Source: Flavobacterium jumunjinense (GTDB lineage Bacteria; Bacteroidota; Bacteroidia; Flavobacteriales; Flavobacteriaceae). Taken from it: a stretch of DNA of 64,000 bases. A program made the translations under genes and the position numbers. The notes under the pieces were generated by a model, which worked only from the letters and a program-made list of their open reading frames with translations, did no database searches and had not been told where the DNA came from. This document shows positions 16,090-25,385 of this stretch, piece after piece; the stretch's first letter is position 1, and each line of letters starts with the position of its first letter. The stretch lies in the NCBI RefSeq assembly GCF_021650975.2, contig NZ_CP091285.1:1364001-1428000 (forward strand). Direction: 5' to 3'.

Positions 16090-16959
16090 ATGGCAAAAAG
16101 AAGTATAAAGAGAAAATTACTTTTAAGAAAATTACTAAACAAAAGAAGGTTAGTAATTCTTAATGAAGATACTTTTGAAGAAACATTCTCATTAAAATTG
16201 AATTTGATGAATGTTTTTGTTGTTGTTACTTTATCAGCAATTTTTTTAATTGGTATCACATCATATATTATTGCTTTTACACCATTAAGAGAGTATATTC
16301 CTGGATATGCATCTACAGAATTAAAGAAAAACGCATTAGACTTAGCTATAAAATCAGACTCTTTAGAAAAATCTTTCAAACTGAATAATATTTATATAGC
16401 GTCAATAAAGAAAGTTTTAGCAGGAGATTTAGAGTACGCTAAGTTGAATAAAGATTCTTTAAAAGCTACAGAAAAGCAAGTTGTAGACGAAAAAACATTA
16501 TTAGCTTCAAGTGCTGAAAAGGAATTGAGAGAAAAAGTTATTGCTGAAGATAAATTTAACGTTTTTGAAACAGCTAAACCTAAAGTTAATTTTGTGTTAT
16601 TTCCGCCTGCTCAAGGAGTAATAATAGAAAAATATCATGCTAAGAATAATCATCTTGCTGTTAAGATAGCATTAGCAAATAATACTCCAATAAAATCTGT
16701 TGCAGCAGGAACAATTATTTTCGCAGATTGGACACCTTCAAATGGCTATGTAGTTATTGCCAGACATCAGGAAGGAATTTTATCTGTTTATAAAAATGCT
16801 GGTTCTGTTACTAAAAAGCAAGGAGATACTGTTAAATCTGGAGAAGTTATTGCTTTAACAGGAAATACTTCAAATCAAGAAACAAGTATAAATTTACATT
16901 TTGAACTGTGGAAAGATGGTTTCCCAATAGACCCAACTCAGTTTATTAATTTTAATTAA
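16090..16959 (+). CDS. M23-type (LytM-like) envelope protein with degenerate active site
   Basis: From ATG 16090 the protein has 289 residues: a basic N-terminus, one membrane helix (about 37-60), a helical, Lys/Glu-rich linker (about 75-155) and a C-terminal M23 domain. In that domain the family motif His-x-Gly-x-Asp is His-Leu-Ala-Val-Lys, the usual Tyr-x-His-Leu is Tyr-Lys-Asn-Ala, and only the final His-Phe-Glu-Leu-Trp is kept. Zinc ligands are therefore missing, so it is probably not a hydrolase but a regulator, as EnvC/NlpD are. It heads a run with the GH3 gene (3-base gap). Confidence 0.85.
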   Translation: MAKRSIKRKLLLRKLLNKRRLVILNEDTFEETFSLKLNLMNVFVVVTLSAIFLIGITSYIIAFTPLREYIPGYASTELKKNALDLAIKSDSLEKSFKLNNIYIASIKKVLAGDLEYAKLNKDSLKATEKQVVDEKTLLASSAEKELREKVIAEDKFNVFETAKPKVNFVLFPPAQGVIIEKYHAKNNHLAVKIALANNTPIKSVAAGTIIFADWTPSNGYVVIARHQEGILSVYKNAGSVTKKQGDTVKSGEVIALTGNTSNQETSINLHFELWKDGFPIDPTQFINFN

Positions 16960-16962
16960 CCT

Positions 16963-18453
16963 ATGTCAATAAAAGTTTTTGCAGCCAAAATTTTCGCAAA
17001 ACAAGTTCATAAAAAAACTCAAAAATGGGTTAATAATCCAATTGAAACTCAAAAGAAAGTATTTCAAGAATTAATACAATCAGCAAAAGAGACACAATTT
17101 GGAAAAGACCACAATTTCTCTTCTATAAAAACTGCTAAAGATTTTACAAGAAATGTTCCAATAAGAGATTATGAGGAACTTAAGCCTTATGTTGAGAAAG
17201 TTGTTCAAGGAGAAGAAAACGTTCTATGGAAAGGAAAACCAATTTATTTTGCTAAAACTTCTGGAACAACTTCTGGGGCAAAATATATTCCACTAACAAA
17301 AGAGTCGATGCCGTTTCATATTCAGGCGGCAAGAAATGCAATATTGTCTTATATTCATGAAACTGGAAATGCAGATTTTGTAGATGGGAAAATGATATTT
17401 CTTCAAGGAAGTCCTATTATGGAAGAAAAAAATGGAATCAACTTAGGTCGATTATCAGGAATTGTAGCGCATTATGTTCCAAAATATTTACAAAAAAACA
17501 GAATGCCATCTTGGGAAACTAATTGCATTGAAGACTGGGAACTGAAAGTGAATACAATTGTGAAAGAAACCATCAATGAAAACATGGCGGTTATTTCTGG
17601 AATTCCTTCTTGGGTGCAAATGTATTTTGAAAAGCTAAAAGAAAAAGCAAACAAACCAGTTGGAGAAATATTCAAGAATTTCAATTTATTTATTTATGGA
17701 GGTGTTAATTATGAGCCTTATCGAGCAAAATTTGAAAGTTTAATAGGTAGAAAAGTAGATGCTATAGAGTTATTTCCTGCTTCGGAAGGATTTTTTGCTT
17801 ATCAAGATTCTCAAAAAGAAAAAGGGATGTTACTTTTATTAAATTCAGGAATTTTTTATGAATTTATAAAAGTTAATGAGTTTTTTAATGAAAGCCCAAA
17901 ACGTTATACAATTGGAGAAGTAGAGTTAGGAATTAATTATGTTTTAATCATTTCTACAAATGCAGGTTTGTGGGCATATAATATTGGTGACACAATACAA
18001 TTTACTAGTTTAAAACCATATAGAATAATTGTTTCAGGTCGAATTAAACATTTTATTTCGGCATTTGGAGAACATGTTATAGGAAAAGAAGTAGAGAGTG
18101 CTTTGCAAGAAGCAATGGAGAATACCAATGTGAGTGTAAATGAATTTACTGTTGCACCACAAATTACCCCAAAAGAAGGGTTACCTTATCATGAATGGTT
18201 TATAGAATTTGATGAAGAACCAGAAAATCTTGAAGACTTTTCTTTAAGGATAGATAATGCAATGCGAAAACAAAATGTATATTATGACGATTTGATTGTT
18301 GGTAAAATACTTCGTACTATAGTCATTTCTAAAGTACAAAAGAATGGTTTTCAAGAATATATGAAGTCAATAGGGAAATTAGGTGGACAAAATAAGTTAC
18401 CTAGATTAAGTGATAATAGAAACATAGCAGATAAATTAAATATTTTGCCCTAA
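16963..18453 (+). CDS. GH3-family acyl-adenylate/amido-synthetase-like protein
   Basis: This 496-residue protein matches the GH3 (auxin-responsive promoter) family. It has the ATP-binding motif 'Lys-Thr-Ser-Gly-Thr-Thr-Ser-Gly-Ala-Lys-Tyr-Ile-Pro' (about 97-109), a middle 'Leu-Phe-Pro-Ala-Ser-Glu-Gly-Phe' motif (about 270) and a C-terminal lid with 'Gly-Gly-Gln-Asn-Lys-Leu-Pro-Arg-Leu'. Plant members join amino acids to acyl acids through an acyl-adenylate. The bacterial substrate is unknown. One base separates its stop from the next gene, suggesting co-transcription. Confidence 0.88.
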   Translation: MSIKVFAAKIFAKQVHKKTQKWVNNPIETQKKVFQELIQSAKETQFGKDHNFSSIKTAKDFTRNVPIRDYEELKPYVEKVVQGEENVLWKGKPIYFAKTSGTTSGAKYIPLTKESMPFHIQAARNAILSYIHETGNADFVDGKMIFLQGSPIMEEKNGINLGRLSGIVAHYVPKYLQKNRMPSWETNCIEDWELKVNTIVKETINENMAVISGIPSWVQMYFEKLKEKANKPVGEIFKNFNLFIYGGVNYEPYRAKFESLIGRKVDAIELFPASEGFFAYQDSQKEKGMLLLLNSGIFYEFIKVNEFFNESPKRYTIGEVELGINYVLIISTNAGLWAYNIGDTIQFTSLKPYRIIVSGRIKHFISAFGEHVIGKEVESALQEAMENTNVSVNEFTVAPQITPKEGLPYHEWFIEFDEEPENLEDFSLRIDNAMRKQNVYYDDLIVGKILRTIVISKVQKNGFQEYMKSIGKLGGQNKLPRLSDNRNIADKLNILP

Positions 18454-18454
18454 A

Positions 18455-19333
18455 ATGAAAGAGCACAGATTTTATGTACTGTTGATGATTTTTATGACCT
18501 ATTCAATCACAGCTCAAATAAAAGGAGTAGTGAAAGATAGCGTTTCTGGTATGCCAATTTCATTTGTGAACATATGGGTTGAAAATGAAGAAATAGGAAC
18601 AACTTCAGATTTTGATGGAAGTTTCTCTATGAATGTAAAAGAGACGAATAAAAATTTAGTTTTTTCAGCATTAGGATTTCAAAAGAAGACGATTAAGATA
18701 GTAAATGCAAAAGAGGTTTTTCTACAAGCAACTGTTATAGAATTAAATGAAGTAGTTCTTTTAAATAAAAAAGAAACGAAAGTAATAGAGATAGGCAAAA
18801 CTCCAAATGCTATTTTGCAAACATTCGATAACGGACCAAAAATTGAAGCTAAGTATTTCCCTTATAAAGATTCTTATAAAAAAACTCAATTTATAAAAAA
18901 AGTAAGTATTCAAACGGATAGTAAAATAGAAGAATCTACAATAAAAATTCATTTTTACAGTGTTAATAAAGATGGTTCTCCAGGTGAAGAGCTGTTAAAC
19001 AATGATTTTTTAGTGATTATTAAAAAAGGAGTTTTAAAAAATAAGTTTGATATATCAGATCATAATTTGGTAATGCCTACTAATGGTATTTTTGTAGCCT
19101 ATGAAAAATTAATGATAGAAAGTAATAAGCTTGAAAGACAAATTGTAGATCCTTATACAAAAAGTAAAAAAACTAAAACAACACATTATCCATTGGTTTT
19201 ATATAATTATGTAGAACGTGATTTTTTATATAGTTTTTTTGGAGGAAAGTGGAATAAAAAAGTAAATGAGCAAGATTCAAACGATAAATTAACAATATTT
19301 GAACCAGCTATTAATCTAACATTAACCAATTAA
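18455..19333 (+). CDS. Secreted protein with CarboxypepD_reg-like domain
   Basis: The 292-residue protein has a signal peptide (about 1-20) followed directly by the Bacteroidota carboxypeptidase-regulatory-like beta sandwich: 'Ile-Lys-Gly-Val-Val-Lys-Asp', 'Gly-Thr-Thr-Ser-Asp-Phe-Asp-Gly-Ser-Phe' and 'Leu-Val-Phe-Ser-Ala-Leu-Gly-Phe' (about 22-85). The remaining 200 residues show no recognised domain but resemble other family members with beta-rich C-terminal regions. There is no plug or barrel, so it is not a TonB-dependent receptor. It probably acts in the envelope; a role with the upstream GH3 protein cannot be shown. Confidence 0.8.
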   Translation: MKEHRFYVLLMIFMTYSITAQIKGVVKDSVSGMPISFVNIWVENEEIGTTSDFDGSFSMNVKETNKNLVFSALGFQKKTIKIVNAKEVFLQATVIELNEVVLLNKKETKVIEIGKTPNAILQTFDNGPKIEAKYFPYKDSYKKTQFIKKVSIQTDSKIEESTIKIHFYSVNKDGSPGEELLNNDFLVIIKKGVLKNKFDISDHNLVMPTNGIFVAYEKLMIESNKLERQIVDPYTKSKKTKTTHYPLVLYNYVERDFLYSFFGGKWNKKVNEQDSNDKLTIFEPAINLTLTN

Positions 19334-19346
19334 AAAATAAAAATCT

Positions 19347-19354
19347 TACCTTTG
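19347..19354 (+). promoter_or_regulatory. -7 promoter box upstream of the 19379 gene
   Basis: TACCTTTG matches TAnnTTTG and lies 24 bases before the ATG at 19379. It may also drive the Wzz-rfbBACD genes that follow closely. Confidence 0.55.
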
Positions 19355-19378
19355 TTGGTTAGATAAACATAAATATTA

Positions 19379-21070
19379 ATGAAAGACATTAAAAACATTT
19401 CGCGTTCTAGAGCGCAAGAGTCGTCAGGAGCTATTGAACGACTGTACATTACAATGAGACATTTATTTAATAGAGGTTTTTATAAACCAATGGGTGTTTC
19501 AGGAGATACTTTAAGAGAAGCTTTATTACAACTAAGACCAGAAATCTATGGTAGTATTGCGGAAGAAAAAGTAGAATTAAATGGATTACTTTATGTAATT
19601 GAACGTTTACCAATTGGAATTGAAGAGTGTAGATATATTAATCTTACTTCAGATGAAGGGTATTCAAAATCTCATTTTAGAGCAATTGTACCTCCAAAAA
19701 GACGTAGAAATTGTTATCGAATTGATGATGAACAAATGAATGTAGAAATTACGCGTGGTAGATCTGATATCTATGATATTTTAACACATTTAACATTCAT
19801 TTTTATAGAATCTCATAAAATTAAAGATAGAGTTTTAATAGATGATGAGGGAACTGTTTCTAGAGATTGGCAAAAATTAGAGCAAGTAGTAAAACAGACA
19901 AAGAAGTTAACTTTAATCGAAAGAGAAAAAGCTCTTTCACATGCTTCTAATGTCTTAGGAAGAACTTTTGCAGAAGTTCAAGATATTTATGATGATTTTG
20001 CAACAATAGATGTTCCGGACCGTTTCTTACATGTTATTTATTGGTTAGGAAAATTAGCTATTGAAGAAATTGTTGATAACAATAAAAGAACAATTACTTT
20101 TAGTCCAATTTTAAGAGAAAGATTAGGGCACCATATTTATGGAGATATCTGGGCAACCAATATTAAAGATGTTTTATTTGAAAATAACTTAATTGAAAAA
20201 CCAATACACATAATTAGTGCCAATATGCACAGTGTAATGAATTCAATTTTTGCTGAACCAGTTTTAGGAAAAAAATATAAAGATTTAGCAGAATATCAAG
20301 TTTTTGAAGACTTAAGTAAGTCTGGAAGTGATGTATTAAGAAAAAAAGTAGAAGAATATGCTTTACAAAATGGTATGATTTCTCTACTAGATACTTCAGG
20401 AACAAATATAGATGTACAAATATTTGACACTTCAAAAATTGATTTTAAAAAGACTGTTTTTTCTAATTCAAAATTTGAAAAAGAAACTCCAATTCTAATC
20501 GTTATGGATTATGCTTTTGGAGAACAAGCTTATGAAACTATAGATGAATTACTAAAACCATATAAAACAGAAGAAGGAGAAACATTATTATTAAATGTAG
20601 AGTCGGTATCTATTATGGGTAAAGCAGGAATTCTACAAGGAGGAAAAGGTGATATAATGATTCCAACAGCACATATTAATGAAGGAACAGCAGATAATTA
20701 TCCTTTTGACAATATGTTAACCTTAGAAATGTTTGCAGGTAACGGAATTCCAGTTTTTCAAGGACCGATGGTTTCTGTTTTAGGAACATCACTTCAAAAT
20801 AGAGATTTATTAAAATTCTTCCACGAATCGACTTGGAAAGCAATTGGACTTGAAATGGAAGGAGCTTATTACCAAAAAGCGATTCAATCTGCTTCAAAAA
20901 TTAGAAAAAGTATCAATCCAAATGTAAAAGTGCGATATGCTTATTACGCTTCGGATAACCCATTAGAAACGGGAAGTACATTAGCATCTGGAGGATTAGG
21001 AACTACAGGAGTGAAACCTACCTATTTAATAACAATTAAGATTTTAGAGCAAATTTTTAATGTAAAATAA
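19379..21070 (+). CDS. Bacteroidota protein with nucleoside-phosphorylase-like C-terminus
   Basis: This 563-residue soluble protein resembles a conserved, uncharacterised Bacteroidota family (possibly DUF6909). The N-terminal 300 residues are helical and basic. The C-terminal part (about 360-560) resembles nucleoside phosphorylases: a strand followed by 'Ser-Val-Ser-Ile-Met-Gly-Lys-Ala-Gly-Ile-Leu', 'Gly-Asp-Ile-Met-Ile-Pro-Thr-Ala-His', and the active-site-like 'Gly-Leu-Glu-Met-Glu-Gly-Ala-Tyr-Tyr' near 497-505. A nucleotide or nucleoside hydrolase/phosphorylase role is inference. It precedes the Wzz-like gene by six bases, so it may be transcribed with the polysaccharide genes. Confidence 0.7.
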   Translation: MKDIKNISRSRAQESSGAIERLYITMRHLFNRGFYKPMGVSGDTLREALLQLRPEIYGSIAEEKVELNGLLYVIERLPIGIEECRYINLTSDEGYSKSHFRAIVPPKRRRNCYRIDDEQMNVEITRGRSDIYDILTHLTFIFIESHKIKDRVLIDDEGTVSRDWQKLEQVVKQTKKLTLIEREKALSHASNVLGRTFAEVQDIYDDFATIDVPDRFLHVIYWLGKLAIEEIVDNNKRTITFSPILRERLGHHIYGDIWATNIKDVLFENNLIEKPIHIISANMHSVMNSIFAEPVLGKKYKDLAEYQVFEDLSKSGSDVLRKKVEEYALQNGMISLLDTSGTNIDVQIFDTSKIDFKKTVFSNSKFEKETPILIVMDYAFGEQAYETIDELLKPYKTEEGETLLLNVESVSIMGKAGILQGGKGDIMIPTAHINEGTADNYPFDNMLTLEMFAGNGIPVFQGPMVSVLGTSLQNRDLLKFFHESTWKAIGLEMEGAYYQKAIQSASKIRKSINPNVKVRYAYYASDNPLETGSTLASGGLGTTGVKPTYLITIKILEQIFNVK

Positions 21071-21076
21071 TTTTAA

Positions 21077-22048
21077 ATGAGTACAAATTCTCAAGATCAA
21101 GAGATTGATTTAGGTCAAGTTTTTAAAAAAATCGGTGAGTTTTATCAATTATTTATCGATAAAATTTTTGATTTTATTCTTTTCTTAAAAAGAAACATCA
21201 TCATTGTTATTGTTTTATTTATTTTAGGAGCTGGACTAGGATTTTATTTAGATAAAGATTCTAAAATATATGATCATGAAATCATTGTATTGCCTAATTT
21301 TGGAAGTACAGATTATTTATACTCTAAAGTTAATTTATTAGAATCAAAAAGAAAAGAAAAAGATACTTCTTTTCTAAACAAGTTAGGATTTATAGATAAA
21401 AGTGATTTTAAAAGAATTGAAATTGAGCCAATTATTGATGTTTATCAATTTATAGATTCAAAAGAGAGTAATTTTGGTTTGATAAAATTAATGGCGGAAG
21501 ATGGAGATTTGAAAGAAATAATTAAAGATGATGTTACAAGTAAAAATTATTTATATCACGTTATTAAAATAAAGACAACTAATAAAATAACATCCGAAAA
21601 ATTGCATTCATCTATATTAAGTTATTTAAACAAGTCAGATTATTTTGAAGTTATTCAAAAACAGTTTATAGAAAATTTAAAGGTTAAAATTGTAGCAAAC
21701 GATGTTACGGTTAGTCAAATAGATAATTTACTTAATGATTTTTCTAAGACATCTTCAAGTAATCAAAAAAGTGATAAACTTGTTTATTATAATGAAAATA
21801 GCCAATTGAATGATATAATAAAAACGAAAGAAGATTTAATTAAAGAACAAGGTTATAATAAGATAAACTTAGTTAATAGTGATAAAATCATTAAAGATAT
21901 TAATACATCAATAAACAGTAAAAATACTGAAGGATTGAGTGGTAAAACAAAATTGATATTACCATTTCTATTTATTTTGATATTTTTATTTATGAAAGGA
22001 TTTATTCGTTTTTATAAAAAACAGATGAATAAAAGAAATACTGTTTAA
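21077..22048 (+). CDS. Wzz-like polysaccharide chain-length protein
   Basis: The 323-residue protein has the Wzz/GumC layout: a cytoplasmic N-terminus, a first membrane helix (about 39-58), a long charged periplasmic part with predicted helices (about 60-290) and a second helix close to the C-terminus (about 293-311) followed by a basic tail. There is no tyrosine-kinase domain. Such proteins set the length of O-antigen or capsule chains made by Wzy. Its position immediately before rfbB (3-base gap) supports the call. Sequence identity within this class is low, so subtype is uncertain. Confidence 0.75.
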   Translation: MSTNSQDQEIDLGQVFKKIGEFYQLFIDKIFDFILFLKRNIIIVIVLFILGAGLGFYLDKDSKIYDHEIIVLPNFGSTDYLYSKVNLLESKRKEKDTSFLNKLGFIDKSDFKRIEIEPIIDVYQFIDSKESNFGLIKLMAEDGDLKEIIKDDVTSKNYLYHVIKIKTTNKITSEKLHSSILSYLNKSDYFEVIQKQFIENLKVKIVANDVTVSQIDNLLNDFSKTSSSNQKSDKLVYYNENSQLNDIIKTKEDLIKEQGYNKINLVNSDKIIKDINTSINSKNTEGLSGKTKLILPFLFILIFLFMKGFIRFYKKQMNKRNTV

Positions 22049-22051
22049 TTT

Positions 22052-23065
22052 ATGAAAACTATTTTAATAACAGGCGGTGCAGGTTTTATTGGCGCAAATT
22101 TTATTTCATATTTCTTACAAAATAATACAGAATATAATTTGGTTAATTTAGATTTACTGACCTATGCAGGTGATTTAGAAAACCTAAAAGAGATAGAGAA
22201 CAATCCAAAATATACTTTCGTTCAAGGAGATATTTGTGATAGAAACTTAATAGAGGGATTGTTTACCAAATATCAGTTTCATGACGTAATACATTTTGCA
22301 GCAGAAAGTCATGTTGATAATTCTATTTCTGGACCAGAAGCATTTATTAAAACTAATGTTTTAGGCACTTTTAATCTTTTAGATACAGCAAGAAACCTTT
22401 GGATGTCTGCTCCAAATGAATATGTTGCTAATTTTAAAAATTCACGCTTTCATCATGTTTCTACTGATGAAGTATATGGAACATTAGGAGAAACTGGTCT
22501 GTTTGAAGAAACAACTCCCTATGCGCCTAATAGCCCTTATTCTGCATCAAAAGCTGGATCAGATATGATAGTGAGAAGTTATTTTCATACGTATGGAATG
22601 AATGTAGTGACAACTAATTGTTCAAATAACTACGGACCTAAGCAACATAATGAAAAATTAATACCTACAATTATTAGAAAAGCATTGGCTGGTGAAGAAA
22701 TTCCTATTTATGGAGACGGTAAGAATGTTCGTGATTGGTTATATGTAATTGATCATTGTAAAGGAATTGAATTAGCTTTCAAGAATGGAAAAGCTGGAGA
22801 GACGTATAATATTGGAGGAAGAAATGAACGTAATAATTTATATATAGTAGATAAAATTTGCGATATATTAAATAATAAAACACCTCGAAAAGCAGGAAAT
22901 TATAAAGATTTAATTTCATTTGTAAAAGACAGACCCGGTCATGATAAAAGATACGCAATTGATGCAACTAAAATTGAGAATGAGTTAGGTTGGAAAGCAG
23001 ATGAAAATTTTGAAACAGGAATCTTAAAAACAGTGGAATGGTATTTAAATAAGTTTAAAGCATGA
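22052..23065 (+). CDS. rfbB: dTDP-glucose 4,6-dehydratase
   Basis: This is a 337-residue extended SDR enzyme: Gly-Gly-Ala-Gly-Phe-Ile-Gly near residue 7, 'His-Val-Ser-Thr-Asp-Glu-Val-Tyr-Gly' (about 133-141, with the Asp-Glu pair of dehydratases) and Tyr-Ser-Ala-Ser-Lys at about 163. 'Asn-Asn-Tyr-Gly-Pro' is the substrate-binding motif. It makes dTDP-4-keto-6-deoxyglucose, step two of dTDP-L-rhamnose synthesis. It is the first of four clustered rhamnose genes in the order B-A-C-D. Confidence 0.97.
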   Translation: MKTILITGGAGFIGANFISYFLQNNTEYNLVNLDLLTYAGDLENLKEIENNPKYTFVQGDICDRNLIEGLFTKYQFHDVIHFAAESHVDNSISGPEAFIKTNVLGTFNLLDTARNLWMSAPNEYVANFKNSRFHHVSTDEVYGTLGETGLFEETTPYAPNSPYSASKAGSDMIVRSYFHTYGMNVVTTNCSNNYGPKQHNEKLIPTIIRKALAGEEIPIYGDGKNVRDWLYVIDHCKGIELAFKNGKAGETYNIGGRNERNNLYIVDKICDILNNKTPRKAGNYKDLISFVKDRPGHDKRYAIDATKIENELGWKADENFETGILKTVEWYLNKFKA

Positions 23066-23074
23066 GTTTTTAAT

Positions 23075-23110
23075 AACTTTCGACTTAAAACTTTCGACTT
23101 AAAACTTTAA
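23075..23110 (+). repeat. Tandem 14-bp repeat between rfbB and rfbA
   Basis: The unit AACTTTCGACTTAA occurs twice in direct succession (23075-23088, 23089-23102), followed by a partial third copy AACTTTAA (23103-23110), ending three bases before the rfbA ATG. The copy number could vary by slippage and would change the spacing and leader of rfbA. Confidence 0.8.
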
Positions 23111-23113
23111 AAC

Positions 23114-23977
23114 ATGAAAGGAATAATATTAGCAGGAGGTTCTGGCACTAGGTTACATCCATTAACATTAGCGGTAAGTAAGCAATTAATGCCTATTTAT
23201 GACAAACCAATGATATATTATCCACTTTCTACTTTAATTTGGGCAGGAATTAGTGAGATATTAATTATTTCAACGCCTCATGATTTACCATTATTTCAAA
23301 AGTTATTAGGAGATGGAAAAAATTTAGGCTGTAGATTTGAATATGCTATTCAAGAAAACCCAAATGGATTAGCTGAGGCTTTTATAATCGGAAAAGAGTT
23401 TATTGGAAATGATAAAGTTGCTTTAATATTGGGGGATAATATTTTTTATGGTACGGGGTTAGCAGAGCTTCTACAGGATAATAATAATCCAAATGGAGGA
23501 ATAGTTTACGCTTATCATGTTCATGATCCTGAAAGATATGGTGTAGTTGATTTCGATAAAGATGGGAAAGTATTGTCTATAGAAGAAAAGCCTTTAAAAC
23601 CAAAATCTAATTATGCAGTTCCAGGTATTTATTTTTACGATAATTCTGTTGTTGACATTGCTCAAAATATAAAACCAAGTACTAGAGGTGAATTAGAAAT
23701 AACAGATGTTAATAAAGAATATTTAAAACAAGGAAAACTTCAAGTAAGTATTTTAGATAGGGGAACAGCGTGGCTTGATACGGGAACATTTAATTCATTA
23801 ATGCAAGCTAGTCAGTTTGTTCAGGTGATTGAGGAACGTCAAGGTTTAAAGATAGGAGCAATTGAAGAAGCTGCTTATAGAATGGGTTTTATTGATAAGA
23901 TTCAATTAAAAAAAATAGCAGAACCATTACTTAAAAGTGGTTATGGAACGCACTTAATGAGTTTATTAGCAGAATAA
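23114..23977 (+). CDS. rfbA: Glucose-1-phosphate thymidylyltransferase
   Basis: The 287-residue protein opens with the nucleotidyltransferase signature '[11 protein letters not shown]' (about 8-18) and has 'Gly-Asp-Asn-Ile-Phe-Tyr-Gly' near 109 and 'Glu-Lys-Pro' near 162, as in RmlA. It joins dTTP and glucose 1-phosphate to dTDP-glucose, step one of the rhamnose pathway. Its stop codon directly abuts the rfbC start. Confidence 0.97.
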   Translation: MKGIILAGGSGTRLHPLTLAVSKQLMPIYDKPMIYYPLSTLIWAGISEILIISTPHDLPLFQKLLGDGKNLGCRFEYAIQENPNGLAEAFIIGKEFIGNDKVALILGDNIFYGTGLAELLQDNNNPNGGIVYAYHVHDPERYGVVDFDKDGKVLSIEEKPLKPKSNYAVPGIYFYDNSVVDIAQNIKPSTRGELEITDVNKEYLKQGKLQVSILDRGTAWLDTGTFNSLMQASQFVQVIEERQGLKIGAIEEAAYRMGFIDKIQLKKIAEPLLKSGYGTHLMSLLAE

Positions 23978-24529
23978 ATGGAATTTATAGAAACAGATTT
24001 AAAAGGATGTTTTATTCTTGAGCCTAGAGTTTTTAAAGATGAAAGAGGCTATTTTATGGAAAGCTATAATGAGTTAACTTTTCAAAATGGAGTTGGACAA
24101 AAAGTTAATTTTGTTCAGGATAATCAATCTCATTCTACTAAAGGAGTTTTACGAGGGCTACATTATCAATGTGGAGAAAATACTCAAGCTAAATTAGTGA
24201 GAGTATTAGAAGGAGAAGTTTTAGATATAGCGGTAGATATTCGTCCTGATTCAGAAACATATGGACAATATATATCCATTGTATTGACTGCTGAAAATCA
24301 AAAACAATTATTCATTCCTAGAGGTTTTGCCCATGGATTTTTAGTTTTAAGTGAATCAGCTACATTCTTTTACAAATGCGATAATTTTTATAATGCAGTA
24401 AGTGAAGGAGGAATTATATTTAATGATCCAACTATAAATATAGATTGGAATTTTTCTATTGAAGAATTAATTATTTCCGATAAGGATGGAGAATTACCAA
24501 TGTTAGCAAATGCCAAGAGAATATGGTAG
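23978..24529 (+). CDS. rfbC: dTDP-4-dehydrorhamnose 3,5-epimerase
   Basis: The 183-residue cupin-fold enzyme has the RmlC signatures 'Phe-Val-Gln-Asp-Asn-Gln-Ser' and 'Leu-Arg-Gly-Leu-His-Tyr-Gln' with the catalytic His (about 46-63), 'Asp-Ile-Arg', and 'Ile-Pro-Arg-Gly-Phe-Ala-His-Gly-Phe' near 116. It epimerises C3 and C5 of the 4-keto sugar. It follows rfbA without a gap and overlaps rfbD by 7 bases. Confidence 0.97.
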   Translation: MEFIETDLKGCFILEPRVFKDERGYFMESYNELTFQNGVGQKVNFVQDNQSHSTKGVLRGLHYQCGENTQAKLVRVLEGEVLDIAVDIRPDSETYGQYISIVLTAENQKQLFIPRGFAHGFLVLSESATFFYKCDNFYNAVSEGGIIFNDPTINIDWNFSIEELIISDKDGELPMLANAKRIW

Positions 24530-25380
24530 TATTAGTTACTGGAGCGAACGGACAATTAGGACAAGCTTTGCAGTCTATTTATGAAGATTATCCAGAAATT
24601 CAATTTGTGTTTTCTAGTTCATCTGAACTAGATATTACAAAACAAAATGTGTGTTCTTCTGTTTTTAAAAAAATAAAGCCAAATTACTGTATAAATACTG
24701 CAGCATATACTGCTGTTGATAAAGCTGAGGTTGAATTAAAAAAAGCATTTGAAATTAATGTTAAAGGGGTTGAAAACCTAGCCAATGTTTGTAAAGAGTA
24801 TAATACTATTTTAATCCATATTTCTACCGATTTTGTTTTTGACGGACAATCTTCCAAAGCTTATACAGAAAAAGACATTCCAAATCCAAAAGGAGTTTAT
24901 GGACGTACCAAGCTAGATGGAGAACAAAAGATTCAGAACAACTGGGATAAGCATTTTATAATTAGAACATCTTGGGTATATTCACAGTTTGGAAATAATT
25001 TCATGAAAACAATGATTCGTTTAGGAAATGAACGAGAATCATTATTGGTTGTAAATGACCAAATAGGCACACCTACGAATGCTGTTGATTTAAGTAGAAG
25101 CTTAATAAAAATCATTCTTTTTCCAAATGATAAACAGCAAAAAGTATTTGGAATTTACAATTTTAGCAACGAGGGGTTTTGTTCATGGTTTGATTTTGCT
25201 AAAGAAATTTTTAAGATAAATAATATTCAAATAGATTTAAAGCCAATTTCTACTTTATCCTATCCTACACCAGCAGAAAGACCAAAATACAGTGTATTAG
25301 ATAAAACTAAAATTAAAACAATTTTTGATATTGAAATTAATGATTGGAAAGATAGTTTATATAAACATGTTCAAATATAA
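24523..25380 (+). CDS. rfbD: dTDP-4-dehydrorhamnose reductase
   Basis: The 285-residue SDR enzyme opens 'Val-Leu-Val-Thr-Gly-Ala-Asn-Gly-Gln-Leu-Gly', the RmlD NAD(P)H-binding motif, and has 'Ser-Thr-Asp-Phe-Val-Phe-Asp-Gly' near 103 and the catalytic 'Tyr-Gly-Arg-Thr-Lys-Leu-Asp-Gly-Glu' near 126. It performs the last reduction to dTDP-L-rhamnose. The ATG lies inside the rfbC end (7-base overlap), so expression should be coupled. Confidence 0.96.
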   Translation: MVVLVTGANGQLGQALQSIYEDYPEIQFVFSSSSELDITKQNVCSSVFKKIKPNYCINTAAYTAVDKAEVELKKAFEINVKGVENLANVCKEYNTILIHISTDFVFDGQSSKAYTEKDIPNPKGVYGRTKLDGEQKIQNNWDKHFIIRTSWVYSQFGNNFMKTMIRLGNERESLLVVNDQIGTPTNAVDLSRSLIKIILFPNDKQQKVFGIYNFSNEGFCSWFDFAKEIFKINNIQIDLKPISTLSYPTPAERPKYSVLDKTKIKTIFDIEINDWKDSLYKHVQI

Positions 25381-25385
25381 AAAAT

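Noticed and set aside
16041..16379. 112-residue minus-strand ORF across the M23 start
   Set aside because: It is antisense to the membrane anchor region of the M23-like gene and overlaps its promoter; no recognisable domain.
21077..22048. Tyrosine autokinase (Wzc)
   Set aside because: The protein ends right after its second membrane helix; no Walker motifs or tyrosine cluster.
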